Positions 56,391 through 64,000 of a stretch of 64,000 bases of DNA are shown one piece after another. Position 1 is the stretch's first letter. Each line of letters starts with the position of its first letter. Location: NCBI GenBank assembly GCA_041908165.1, contig JAYRFV010000063.1:1-64000 (forward strand). The letters are read 5' to 3'. A program made the translations under genes and the position numbers. Below the pieces are notes generated by a model. That model was not told the DNA's origin. It saw only the letters and a list, made by a program, of their open reading frames with translations, and did no database searches. Source of the stretch: JACQZU01 sp041908165. GTDB lineage: Bacteria; Acidobacteriota; Holophagae; Holophagales; Holophagaceae.

Positions 56391-56458
56391 GGTCCCGTTC
56401 CGGAAGGTGCCATGACACGAGGTTCCCAGCTACCGCGCAGGACCGGGAGAGCCCGACC

Positions 56459-57988
56459 GTGACCGAACGCTTCCAGCTCGTCGTCAGGGACCGCCACGGG
56501 TTCGAGCGCAGCCTGCTGCTCAACCGGTCGGTCACCATCGGCCGCCACAACAACTGCGACATCGTCCTCTCCGACAGCATGGTGAGCCGGCAGCACCTGC
56601 AGCTGGACCTCCAGGACGGCCAGTGGACCGTGGAGGACCAGGGCAGCTCCCACGGCACCTTCCACCGGGACGAGCGGATCGGCCGGATGGCCTGGCTGCC
56701 CGGCACCACCCTGCGGATCGCCGACGGGGCCTACTTCCTGACCCTGCGCGCCGAGTCCCAGAGCACCTCCGAGGTGCACCTGCAGGCGATCCTGCAGACC
56801 GCCCACCTGCTCGCCGAGGGGATGGATCTGGACGAGCTGCTGGAGGAGACCCTCGACCGGCTGCTCGCCATCTCCGCCACCGACCGGGGCTTCATCATGC
56901 TCCTGGAGGGCGGCGAGCTGGTGCCGAAGGTGCAGCGCAACCTGGGCCAGGAGCTCGAGACCAGCATCCAGATGAGCATGAGCAGCGTCCACTCGGTGTT
57001 CGAGAAGGGCACCCCGATCTGGATCCACAACGTCGCCAACGACGAGCGGCTCATGGCCCAGCAGTCGATCGTCGACCTGAAGCTGAAGACCATCCTCTGC
57101 CTGCCGCTGACGCTGCAGGGCAAGCGCATCGGCGTGGTCTACCTGGACAGCCGGCGGATCGTCACCGAGCCGGTGGACCGGCCCACCTTCGAGGCGATCG
57201 TGGCCCTCTGCGCGATCGCCATCGAGCGCACCCGGCTCTTCGAGGAGAACCTGCGCAACCAGGTGCTGGCCACCGTCGGCCAGGTGGCCAGCGCCATCGT
57301 CCACGACTTCAAGAACGCCCTGTTCGTGGTCCGCGGGCACGCCGAACTGCTGGAGGCCCAGTCGTCCGACACCTCCGTGCTGCACCACGCCGAGAAGATC
57401 CTGGCCGCGGTCCAGCGGCTGACCCTGCTCAGCGGCGACGTGCTCGACTACTCCAAGGTGCGCGAGCCGAACCGCGAGAAGATCGAGGTCAGCGGCTGGA
57501 TGGAGACCCTGCTGGAGCCGCTGAGGCCGCGCGCGGCCGACCACGGCATCACCCTGGCCGTCGAGGCGACGCCCTGCAAGGCCAGCCTCGACCCGGCCCG
57601 CTTCGCGAGGGTCATGGAGAACCTGATGTCCAATGCCTTCGACGCCCTGGCCGGGCGCGCCGGCGGCATCATCATCGTCGGCTGGGAGCGCGTCACCGGC
57701 GGCATCCAGTTCCGCATCCAGGACAACGGCAAGGGCATCCCGAAGAAGGTGCTGCGGCACATCTACGAGCCCTTCTTCACCCACGGCAAGAAGAAGGGGA
57801 CCGGCCTCGGGATGGCCACGGTCAAGAAGATCGTCGACGAGCACGGCGGCTCGCTGGAGGTGATCAGCGAAGTGGACGAGGGCACCCAGGTGATCGTCAC
57901 CATCCCCGACAGCGAGGGCCAGGCCTCCACCGGTTCGCTCGAGATCAGCACCGGCAAGAACCGGGTGATCGGGCCGGGGCAGGGATGA
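56459..57988 (+). CDS. FHA-GAF histidine kinase
   Basis: 509 residues, no TM segment. An FHA domain (about 10-95: GRHNNCDIVLSDSMVSRQHLQL, with the conserved Arg, Ser and His) would read a phospho-Thr partner. A GAF domain follows (about 110-260), then a short HisKA with IVHDFKNALF and an ATPase domain with NLMSNAFDAL, DNGKGIP and GTGLGMATVKKI. No receiver is attached. The link suggests cross-talk between Ser/Thr phosphorylation and a two-component pathway. GTG 56459 has GGGAGAG upstream. Stop overlaps ispF. Confidence 0.88.
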   Translation: MTERFQLVVRDRHGFERSLLLNRSVTIGRHNNCDIVLSDSMVSRQHLQLDLQDGQWTVEDQGSSHGTFHRDERIGRMAWLPGTTLRIADGAYFLTLRAESQSTSEVHLQAILQTAHLLAEGMDLDELLEETLDRLLAISATDRGFIMLLEGGELVPKVQRNLGQELETSIQMSMSSVHSVFEKGTPIWIHNVANDERLMAQQSIVDLKLKTILCLPLTLQGKRIGVVYLDSRRIVTEPVDRPTFEAIVALCAIAIERTRLFEENLRNQVLATVGQVASAIVHDFKNALFVVRGHAELLEAQSSDTSVLHHAEKILAAVQRLTLLSGDVLDYSKVREPNREKIEVSGWMETLLEPLRPRAADHGITLAVEATPCKASLDPARFARVMENLMSNAFDALAGRAGGIIIVGWERVTGGIQFRIQDNGKGIPKKVLRHIYEPFFTHGKKKGTGLGMATVKKIVDEHGGSLEVISEVDEGTQVIVTIPDSEGQASTGSLEISTGKNRVIGPGQG

Positions 57989-58470
57989 GCCACCGGGTCG
58001 GCCAGGGCTTCGACGTCCACCGCTTCGCCGGACCGGGCCGGCGGCCGCTTCGGCTGATGGGGATCGAGGTGCCCCACGACCGCGGACTGGAAGGCCACAG
58101 CGACGCCGACGTCATGCTGCACGCGCTCATGGACGCCCTGCTCGGCGCAGCCGGGCTGGGCGACATCGGCCAGCACTTTCCCGACACCGATCCGGCCTTC
58201 CGCGGCGCCGATTCGGCGGGACTGCTCGCGCGGGTGATGCAGGACCTCGCCGCCCGCGGCTGGGCGGTGGTCAACGCCGACGTCACCCTGATCGGCGAGC
58301 GGCCCAGGCTCGCCCCGCACCGCGAAGCCATGCGCCTGCGCGTCGCCCCGCTGCTGGGAATCCCCGTGGAGGCCCTGAACGTCAAGGCCACCACCACCGA
58401 GGGACTCGGCTTCACCGGCCGCGGCGAAGGCCTCGCCGCCCAGGCGGTGGTGCTGCTGACCCGGGCCTGA
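57985..58470 (+). CDS. ispF: 2-C-methyl-D-erythritol 2,4-cyclodiphosphate synthase
   Basis: 161 residues. Zinc site GQGFDVHRF and GHSDADVMLHALMDALLGA, then IGQHFPDTDPAF and KATTTEGLGFTGRGEGLAAQAVVLL. Cyclises the CDP-ME phosphate intermediate of the MEP isoprenoid pathway. Overlaps the kinase gene by ATGA. No ispD fusion. Confidence 0.95.
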   Translation: MSHRVGQGFDVHRFAGPGRRPLRLMGIEVPHDRGLEGHSDADVMLHALMDALLGAAGLGDIGQHFPDTDPAFRGADSAGLLARVMQDLAARGWAVVNADVTLIGERPRLAPHREAMRLRVAPLLGIPVEALNVKATTTEGLGFTGRGEGLAAQAVVLLTRA

Positions 58471-58494
58471 CAGGGGCGGCGCACCCGGACCGGT

Positions 58495-60123
58495 TCAGGC
58501 CGTCCGGTAGCGGGCGATGGTCCCCGAAAGGTCCTCGGCGATGCGGGCGAGGTACTCCGCGGTCCGGTTGACCTCCTCGACGGTGTGCGACAGTTCCGTG
58601 GAGGCCGCGGCCCCCCGCTCGCTGGCCAGGGCCGCGGACTGGACCTGCTGTTCCACCTCGACGGACGTCCGGCCCTGCTCCTCCGCCGCGGCGCCGATCT
58701 CGTGGATGGCCGCCGCCACGGCCTGGATGTCCTCCTGGATGGCACGGAGGGTCTGGTCGGTCGCCGCCACGGTCCGGGTTCCGGCGTGCATGGCCTCGTC
58801 GGTCTGCCGGATCAGGTCGCCGATCTGCTTGGCGGCCTTGGCGCTGTGCTCGGCCAGCTTGCGGACCTCCTCGGCGACCACCGCGAACCCCTTGCCGTGC
58901 TGGCCCGCCTTCGCCGCCTCGATGGCGGCGTTGAGCGCCAGCAGGTTGGTCTGCCGGGCCAGGTCCTGAATCACCCCCACCGCGCTCACCATCTGGCGGG
59001 TGGCCTCGCGGATCGCATCCATGGCCTGGACGGTCGCACCGCCCTGCCGGGCGCCCTCCTCGGAGGCGTCCACCATGGCGCCGGTGCGCTTCTCGCTGGA
59101 CTGGACGTTCAGGGTGACTTCCCGGATGCTGGCGGCGAACTGGGTCATGGCGGTCGCGGTGCGCTCCGAGGCCGAGCGCTGGCCCTCGGCGAACTGGGAG
59201 ACCTCTCCCGCCGTCCGGGCCACTTCGGCGGCCGTGCTGCTGAGCTCCTGGGACCCGCTGGCGACCTGGGCGGAGGCCTCCTTGAGCTGGTTGAACAGGT
59301 GCTGGAAGCTGGTGACCAGCGTGTTGAAGTGCCGGGCCATCTGGCCCAGGTCGTCGGCCGACCGGACCTCGACGCCGGTCCGGAAGTCCCCTTCCGCCAT
59401 CCGGGCCATCCCGGCCATGGCCTCCTCGATGCCCCTCTGGATCCGGCCGGCGATGGCCCGACGGATGAACCACGCGAAGGCCAGGCCGACCCCCAGGAGG
59501 ACCAGGTTCACGAAGGACGCACGCCGCGCCATGGCCTCGACCTCCCCGTTCTCGCGGGCGGCGATGGCGGTCGAGTCAGCGAGCGTTGTCTCGGCCACGG
59601 CCTTCATCGCCTCGTTCATGGGGCGGTCGATTCCCTGCAGGAGCTTGTCCACCGCCCGGTAGGCCAGCGGGTCCCGGTCGTTCCATGCCTCCGCGAGGGC
59701 CTTGCGGTATTTCGACCCGAGCGCCGCGTGCTCCGCCTGGGCCTTCTGCACCGGGGCGAGGGGCAGGTTCAGGTCGGGGTCGGACAGGAGCTGCCCGAGT
59801 TTCCGCAGGTCCTCGCGGACCTCCTCTTCGGAGGCGTCGAAGGCCTTCCGGTACTTGGCGAACTGGGCGGGATCGTGGCCCCTCAGCAGGATGTTCTTCC
59901 ACTCCTGGACCTGGGTCTTGAAATCGTTCTGGGCCTCCCGGGCGGTGTCGACGGCCTTGGCGGCCTTCTGCAGGGTCGTGCTCAGTTCGGCGCCCTGCTG
60001 CTGCATCCGCCGCTGCGTGAAGAACGCCGCGCCCCAGAGGGCTGCCGCCACGCCCGTCAGGCACAGGGCCAGGGCGAGCAGCTTGCCCCGCACGCTCAGC
60101 CGGTCGAGGAACCCCGTGCCCAT
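58495..60123 (-). CDS. methyl-accepting chemotaxis protein
   Basis: 542 residues. TM1 (about 14-34), a four-helix-bundle-like ligand domain (about 40-190), TM2 (about 196-216), HAMP, then a long signalling coiled coil with the hairpin tip NLLALNAAIEAAKAGQHGKGFAVVAEEVRKLAEHS. No CheR-tether pentapeptide at the C-terminus. No che kinase cluster is in the window, so its partners lie elsewhere. ATG 60123 has GAGG six bases upstream. Confidence 0.92.
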   Translation of the reverse strand: MGTGFLDRLSVRGKLLALALCLTGVAAALWGAAFFTQRRMQQQGAELSTTLQKAAKAVDTAREAQNDFKTQVQEWKNILLRGHDPAQFAKYRKAFDASEEEVREDLRKLGQLLSDPDLNLPLAPVQKAQAEHAALGSKYRKALAEAWNDRDPLAYRAVDKLLQGIDRPMNEAMKAVAETTLADSTAIAARENGEVEAMARRASFVNLVLLGVGLAFAWFIRRAIAGRIQRGIEEAMAGMARMAEGDFRTGVEVRSADDLGQMARHFNTLVTSFQHLFNQLKEASAQVASGSQELSSTAAEVARTAGEVSQFAEGQRSASERTATAMTQFAASIREVTLNVQSSEKRTGAMVDASEEGARQGGATVQAMDAIREATRQMVSAVGVIQDLARQTNLLALNAAIEAAKAGQHGKGFAVVAEEVRKLAEHSAKAAKQIGDLIRQTDEAMHAGTRTVAATDQTLRAIQEDIQAVAAAIHEIGAAAEEQGRTSVEVEQQVQSAALASERGAAASTELSHTVEEVNRTAEYLARIAEDLSGTIARYRTA

Positions 60124-60147
60124 GCGCCACCTCGCTGGAATCCGCCC

Positions 60148-60200
60148 ATCATCCACCGATGATTCCGGGTCATGTAAAATATTTTTTCATTACAGTCCAG
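60148..60200 (-). promoter_or_regulatory. AT-rich candidate promoter region of the chemoreceptor gene
   Basis: ATCATC-CACC-GATGAT (60148-60163) is a perfect short inverted repeat next to an AT-rich tract (about 60172-60196) that contains TGTAA...TTACA. This is one of few AT-rich spots in the window and lies upstream of the chemoreceptor. No hexamer pair is convincing. Confidence 0.3.
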
Positions 60201-60291
60201 TCGGTTTTCGTCCCGCCCGCCGCCCAGCGATCCACCCACCGAGAAGTTTCAGCACCGGAGACGGAAGGTCGGCTCGGTGATCCGGGCGCGC

Positions 60292-60675
60292 TCAGCCCGC
60301 CAGCCAGGCCCGGGCCTCGGCCTCCTCGTTGAACACCCGCACCGAATAGCCGTTGTTCTGACAGACCGTCTCGAAGAATTCCAGGTTCCGGCGGCCGACT
60401 CCGGAGGCCACCACGGCCATCCGCATTTCGCGGCCGATCCCCAGCGCCTCGTAGGCCTTCGGCAGGCGGTAGACGTCGAGGGTGCCCAGCGCTTCCGCGT
60501 CGAGGCCGAGGTAGTCCAGCAGAACCCGGGTGCAGCCCAGTTCGCGGAACCGCTCGTGGGCCTCCGCGCGCATCCGCTCCGCGGCGGGCAGGTCGAGGAC
60601 GCCCTGGGCCCGGACCACGAGCACCTTCGAGGCGTCCTCGTAGGCCAGGGTCCAGGTCAGGCTGCTCTGCGTCAC
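60292..60675 (-). CDS. SpoIIAA/STAS-like small protein
   Basis: 127 residues. Strand-helix alternation (LTWTLAYEDASKVLVVRAQGVLDL, AERMRAEAHERFRELGCTRVLLDYLGL, DVYRLPKAYEALG, MRMAVVASGVGRRNLEFFETVCQNNGYSVRVFNEEAEARAWL) matches SpoIIAA-like/STAS-related proteins. No phosphorylatable Ser is obvious at the STAS position. The start is GTG 60675 with GAGG six bases upstream. Confidence 0.75.
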   Translation of the reverse strand: MTQSSLTWTLAYEDASKVLVVRAQGVLDLPAAERMRAEAHERFRELGCTRVLLDYLGLDAEALGTLDVYRLPKAYEALGIGREMRMAVVASGVGRRNLEFFETVCQNNGYSVRVFNEEAEARAWLAG

Positions 60676-60740
60676 GGTTCGCCTCGGCTGCGAAGGGCAC
60701 GGGTGGGGAGGCTCCAGCGTCCCGGGACTCCTCCCGCAGG

Positions 60741-62159
60741 TCAAGCCGCGGGGCCGCCCCCGAGCCACGCCCGGGCGAGGTCCCCCAGCCCGGAGGCCGT
60801 GTTGCGGCCGGGTTCCTCCAGCACCTGCTCCAGCAGGTGCTTCTGCAGCGCGCCCAGCCACGGCCCGCCGGGCCGGCCCGCCAGGGCCATCAGGGCGGCG
60901 CCGTCCAGGGCGAGCTCCTTCGCGGTCATGCCGGTGTAGCGGACCGCATCCAGGCGGGCGCCGGCGGCGGTCCACTCGGCGCGGGTGTCGTCCCACCAGG
61001 CCTGGCCGCTGCGGCCGTCCGGGTGGCCGGTGTCGAACCAGCCCTTGCCCCAGCGGTCCGCCAGCTGGAACACCATCCAGGCCTCCGGGGTCAGGCCGGC
61101 CTCGACGATCCGCTTCAGCACCCGCCGGAAGGCGCGGTCGCTGCCGGCCGGGTCCGGGTGCAGGCCGTGCAGGGCGATGTAGGCGGCGGCCCGCTCGCGC
61201 AGCTGGGTGGAGGCCTTCAGCCGGCGCAGGACGCGGTCCGCGATCGCCCCGGACAGCTCCTCGTGACCGAAAAAGTGGGCCTCGCCGTCGGCGCCGACGC
61301 TGCGGGCGGCGGGCTTGCCGGCATCGTGGAGCAGCAGCGCCCACTGGAAGGCCGGTTCCTCGCCCCGGGCTTGCTCGGTGGCCTTCAGGGTGTGTTCCCA
61401 GACGTCGAACCGGTGGTGGCGGTTCTGCGGGCAGCCGACCATCGGCCGCAGCTCCGGCAGCCACAGGTCCAGCAGCCCGGAGGCCTCCAGCAGGCGCAGG
61501 CCGCGGGCCGGCTCGCGGCCGCCGAGCAGCTTGGTCAGCTCGGCGAACACCCGCTCTACCGCCACCTTGGCGCACACCTCCAGGCGCTCCGGGATGGCGG
61601 CGGCGGTGGCGTCCTCCAGGGCGAAACCCAGTTGGCTGGCGAAGCGGCAGGCGCGCAGGGGGCGCAGGCCGTCCTCGGCGAAGCGGGCCAGCGGATCGCC
61701 CACCGCCCGGATCAGCCTCCGCTGCAGGTCCTGCCGGCCGCCGAAGGGATCGACCACCCGGGCGCGCCAGTCGGCGTCGGTCAGCGCCGCCACCGGCAGG
61801 GCCAGGGCGTTGACGGTGAAGTCGCGGCGGGCCAGGTCCTCCTCGAGGGCGACGCCCAGGTTCACGGCGCTGGGACGGCGGCCGTCGAGGTAGTCCCCAT
61901 CGCCCCGGAAGGTGGTGATCTCCACCGGCCGGCCGACGAGGAGGACGGTCACCGTGCCGTGCGGGAGCCCGGTGGGGATGGCCTTGAGGCCGGCGGCCCG
62001 GGCCCGTTCCAGCACCTGGTGAGGCAGGAGGGCCGTCGCCAGGTCCAGGTCCCCGGGCTCGAGGCCCAGCCAGCGGTCGCGCACCCAGCCGCCGACCGCG
62101 TGCAGGTCGGCCGCCGGCCCGAGGGCCCGCTGCAGTCGCTCCAGGCCGCCGCCGTCCAC
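60741..62159 (-). CDS. cca: CCA tRNA nucleotidyltransferase / poly(A) polymerase family protein
   Basis: About 472 residues. Nucleotidyltransferase head: AVGGWVRDRWLGLEPGDLDLAT (GG-x-VRD and D-x-D), RRDFTVNALAL, PLARFAEDGLRPLRACRFASQLGF. A C-terminal HD domain (LLHDAGKP) is present, which is common in bacterial CCA enzymes. Adds or repairs CCA at tRNA 3' ends; a poly(A) role cannot be excluded. GTG 62159 with GGGAGGG just upstream is preferred to TTG 62216. Confidence 0.9.
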   Translation of the reverse strand: MDGGGLERLQRALGPAADLHAVGGWVRDRWLGLEPGDLDLATALLPHQVLERARAAGLKAIPTGLPHGTVTVLLVGRPVEITTFRGDGDYLDGRRPSAVNLGVALEEDLARRDFTVNALALPVAALTDADWRARVVDPFGGRQDLQRRLIRAVGDPLARFAEDGLRPLRACRFASQLGFALEDATAAAIPERLEVCAKVAVERVFAELTKLLGGREPARGLRLLEASGLLDLWLPELRPMVGCPQNRHHRFDVWEHTLKATEQARGEEPAFQWALLLHDAGKPAARSVGADGEAHFFGHEELSGAIADRVLRRLKASTQLRERAAAYIALHGLHPDPAGSDRAFRRVLKRIVEAGLTPEAWMVFQLADRWGKGWFDTGHPDGRSGQAWWDDTRAEWTAAGARLDAVRYTGMTAKELALDGAALMALAGRPGGPWLGALQKHLLEQVLEEPGRNTASGLGDLARAWLGGGPAA

Positions 62160-62220
62160 GGGCCCTCCCGGGTCCAGTCTCCGCCAAGCGCCCCTGAGGG
62201 CCAAGAACCCGCGCAAAAAC

Positions 62221-62340
62221 GTCTGTTTAATTAGATATTTATGATATTGAAAATAAAAATTATTTTAATTTCTATTGATTTTGTATTATTTCAGCATATT
62301 TTTAGCTTAATTCATTCAAAGGGAAGATAGAGGAGCCACC
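62221..62340 (+). promoter_or_regulatory. AT-rich intergenic island with amtB promoter
   Basis: About 100 bases at roughly 80 percent A+T in an otherwise GC-rich window. TTGATT (62275-62280), 16 bases, TATTTT (62297-62302) form a plausible sigma70 promoter with an upstream A/T tract like an UP element. GAGGAG precedes amtB. No sigma54 GG-N10-GC pair was found, which is notable for an ammonium transporter. Confidence 0.5.
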
Positions 62341-63603
62341 ATGAACCCCGCCGACAGCGCCTGGCTGCTGATCAGCACCGCCCTGGTCCTGCTGATGACG
62401 CCCGCCCTGGGCTTCTTCTACGGCGGCCTGGTCCGCGCCAAGAACGCCCTCAACACGATGATGATGAGCATCGTCAGCCTGGCCGTGGTCGGCGTCCTCT
62501 GGGCCCTGCTCGGCTACAGCCTGGCGTTCGGCACCGGCTCCCCGGCGCTCGGGGATGCCGGCATGGCCCTGCTCCGCGGCGTCGGCCTGGCCCCCGCCGC
62601 GGCCGCCCCCACGGTTCCGCACCTGCTCTTCATGGGCTACCAGGGCACCTTCGCCATCGTCACCGCGGCGCTCATCTCGGGTGCGGTGGTGGAGCGCATG
62701 CGCTTCGGGCCCTACGCGCTGTTCATCGCCCTCTGGTCGCTGCTGGTCTACGCGCCGGTGGCGCACTGGGTCTGGGGCGGCGGCTGGCTGGCCCGGATCG
62801 GCGCCCTCGACTTCGCCGGCGGCACGGTGGTCCACATCAACGCCGCGGCGGCGGCCTTCGTCGCCGCGCTGACGGTGGGTCCGCGCAAGGACTTCGCCCG
62901 CCAGGCGGTGCTGCCCCACAACGTTCCCTTCACGGTGCTCGGGGCCGGCCTGCTCTGGTTCGGCTGGTTCGGCTTCAACGGCGGCAGCGCCCTGGCCGCC
63001 AACGGTGCCGCCGCCCTCGCCTTCACCAACACCCTGCTGGCCCCCTGCGCCACCCTGCTGGCCTGGATCGCCCTCGACGCCCTGCGCACCGGCAAGGTGA
63101 CCGCGGTGGGCGGCGCCACCGGCATCGTCGTCGGCCTGGTGGCGATCACCCCGGCGGCCGGCTTCATCTCGCCGATGGCGGCCCTGCTGCTCGGCGCCCT
63201 GGCGGCCTTCCCCAGCTACTTCGCGATCCTCCACCGGGCGCGCACGCGCCTGGACGACAGCCTGGACGTGGTCGCCGCCCACGGGGTCGGCGGCCTGGTC
63301 GGCGCCCTGCTCACCGGCGTCTTCGCCAGCAAGGCCTGGGGCGCACCGGCGGACGGCCTCCTGCACGGCAATCCGAAGCAGTTCCTGATCCAGGTCGCGG
63401 CCTGCGCCGGAACCGTCCTGTTCAGCGGCGCGGCCACCTTCATCCTGCTCAAGCTGGTCGGCGCGGTCACCGCGCTCAAGGCGGCGCCCGCCGAGGAGGG
63501 CCAGGGCATGGACGTCCACGCCCACGGCGAGGAGGCCTACACCTCGGGCGAGGGCGCCCTGCTGGTGCTTTCCGAACTGCAGCCGAAGGGAGGTGCGCGA
63601 TGA
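62341..63603 (+). CDS. amtB: ammonium transporter
   Basis: 420 residues, about eleven TM helices. Conserved pore features: FFYGGLVRAKNALNTMMMS, FAGGTVVHINAAAAAF with the first pore His, and VVAAHGVGGLVGALLTGVFAS with the second. Conducts ammonium/ammonia across the inner membrane. The C-terminal tail is longer and charged, as in Amt proteins controlled by PII. ATG overlap (ATGA) with glnK at the stop. Confidence 0.95.
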   Translation: MNPADSAWLLISTALVLLMTPALGFFYGGLVRAKNALNTMMMSIVSLAVVGVLWALLGYSLAFGTGSPALGDAGMALLRGVGLAPAAAAPTVPHLLFMGYQGTFAIVTAALISGAVVERMRFGPYALFIALWSLLVYAPVAHWVWGGGWLARIGALDFAGGTVVHINAAAAAFVAALTVGPRKDFARQAVLPHNVPFTVLGAGLLWFGWFGFNGGSALAANGAAALAFTNTLLAPCATLLAWIALDALRTGKVTAVGGATGIVVGLVAITPAAGFISPMAALLLGALAAFPSYFAILHRARTRLDDSLDVVAAHGVGGLVGALLTGVFASKAWGAPADGLLHGNPKQFLIQVAACAGTVLFSGAATFILLKLVGAVTALKAAPAEEGQGMDVHAHGEEAYTSGEGALLVLSELQPKGGAR

Positions 63604-63983
63604 AGCTCATCGTGGCGGTGGTCCGTCCGGAGAAGATCAACGACGTGCTCGAGGCGCTGTTCCGCCTCGATGTCCAGGGCCTCACCATCACCCGCGTCCA
63701 GGGCCACGGCGGCGAGTTGGAGCGGGTCGAGACCTACCGCGGCACCACCGTGAAGATGGAGCTGAGCGAGAAGGTCCGGATCGAGATCGGCGTCTCCAAC
63801 CACTTCGTCGAGCGCACGGTCCAGGCGATCCTGCAGGCCGCCTGCACCGGCGAGGTCGGCGACGGCAAGATCTTCGTCCTGCCCGTGGAGAAGATCTGGA
63901 GGATCCGCACCGGCGAGGAGGACCAGGCCGCGGTCACGCCGGTGGGCGTGGATCCGCATGCCGAGGCGTCGAACGGCCACTAG
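63600..63983 (+). CDS. glnK: PII-family nitrogen regulator (GlnK-like)
   Basis: 127 residues. Core MKLIVAVVRPEKINDVLEAL, C-terminal TGEVGDGKIFVLPVEKIWRIRTGEE and an IEIGVSNHFVERTVQAIL strand-helix. The T-loop is unusual: GHGGELERVETYRGTTVKMEL, in which the Tyr51 uridylylation position (AEY in E. coli) is Val, so control by GlnD is unlikely. The loop could still block AmtB directly. It is encoded with amtB, as in most bacteria. Confidence 0.93.
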   Translation: MKLIVAVVRPEKINDVLEALFRLDVQGLTITRVQGHGGELERVETYRGTTVKMELSEKVRIEIGVSNHFVERTVQAILQAACTGEVGDGKIFVLPVEKIWRIRTGEEDQAAVTPVGVDPHAEASNGH

Positions 63984-64000
63984 GGAAGGCCCGGGCCCTC

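Noticed and set aside
62221..62340. Sigma54 promoter before amtB
   Set aside because: I looked for GG-N10-GC in the AT-rich gap on the plus strand and found none; a sigma70-like pair is present instead.

Overview
This is a GC-rich bacterial chromosome segment, densely packed with housekeeping genes on both strands. I found no phage, plasmid, IS, CRISPR, rRNA or tRNA gene. Gram-negative features (outer-membrane porin, TonB-like protein, bactofilin), c-di-GMP and two-component proteins, Pst genes with very large periplasmic insertions and a carbamoyltransferase of the N-acyl-ornithine type suggest an Acidobacteriota-like organism, perhaps class Holophagae. The phylum call is inference from gene content; the gene functions rest on visible motifs.

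Layout. 1-160 is C-rich low-complexity sequence running into a truncated tilS. 700-12100 holds ftsH, folP, secreted proteins of unknown function, a TPR/GT41 glycosyltransferase with an APH-fold kinase, glmM, pdxJ and a response regulator / DUF4388 / CheZ-like trio. 12070-14851 holds a XerC-type recombinase and a long-chain acyl-CoA synthetase. 14900-37000 is dominated by phosphate genes: phoB-phoR, a secreted protein behind a good Pho-box match, a PstS-like binding protein coupled to a pseudokinase/TonB-like membrane protein, an OprP-type porin, two phoU genes and pstSCAB. mgsA, an atypical pyruvate kinase, a frameshifted plsC paralogue and an EAL-CBS-GGDEF protein are interspersed.

37100-45500 carries a hybrid histidine kinase, a STAS protein, a tightly coupled GNAT-plsC-ureohydrolase set, a UbiA/MqnP prenyltransferase, an M23 peptidase with a bactofilin, and a DUF6544-like protein. 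45534-54741 is an arginine operon on the minus strand, in transcription order argD, argF', argB, argE, argH, argG, a DUF1611-like P-loop gene, argC. argR is divergent and the region between argD and argR is full of palindromic operator candidates. argF' resembles N-acetyl/N-succinyl-ornithine carbamoyltransferases, so the route probably runs through N-acylcitrulline. Three hairpin-forming intergenic repeats sit between the distal arg genes. 55300-64000 holds ruvB, an FHA-GAF histidine kinase, ispF, a chemoreceptor, a SpoIIAA-like protein, a CCA-adding/poly(A) polymerase family gene and amtB-glnK, preceded by a striking AT-rich promoter island.

The leads most worth following are the PstS-like/pseudokinase-TonB pair (20400-23085), the N-acyl arginine route with an unusual specificity residue and a candidate for its missing first step, the CheZ-like phosphatase outside a chemotaxis cluster, and the ArgR operator array laid over a leaderless argR promoter.
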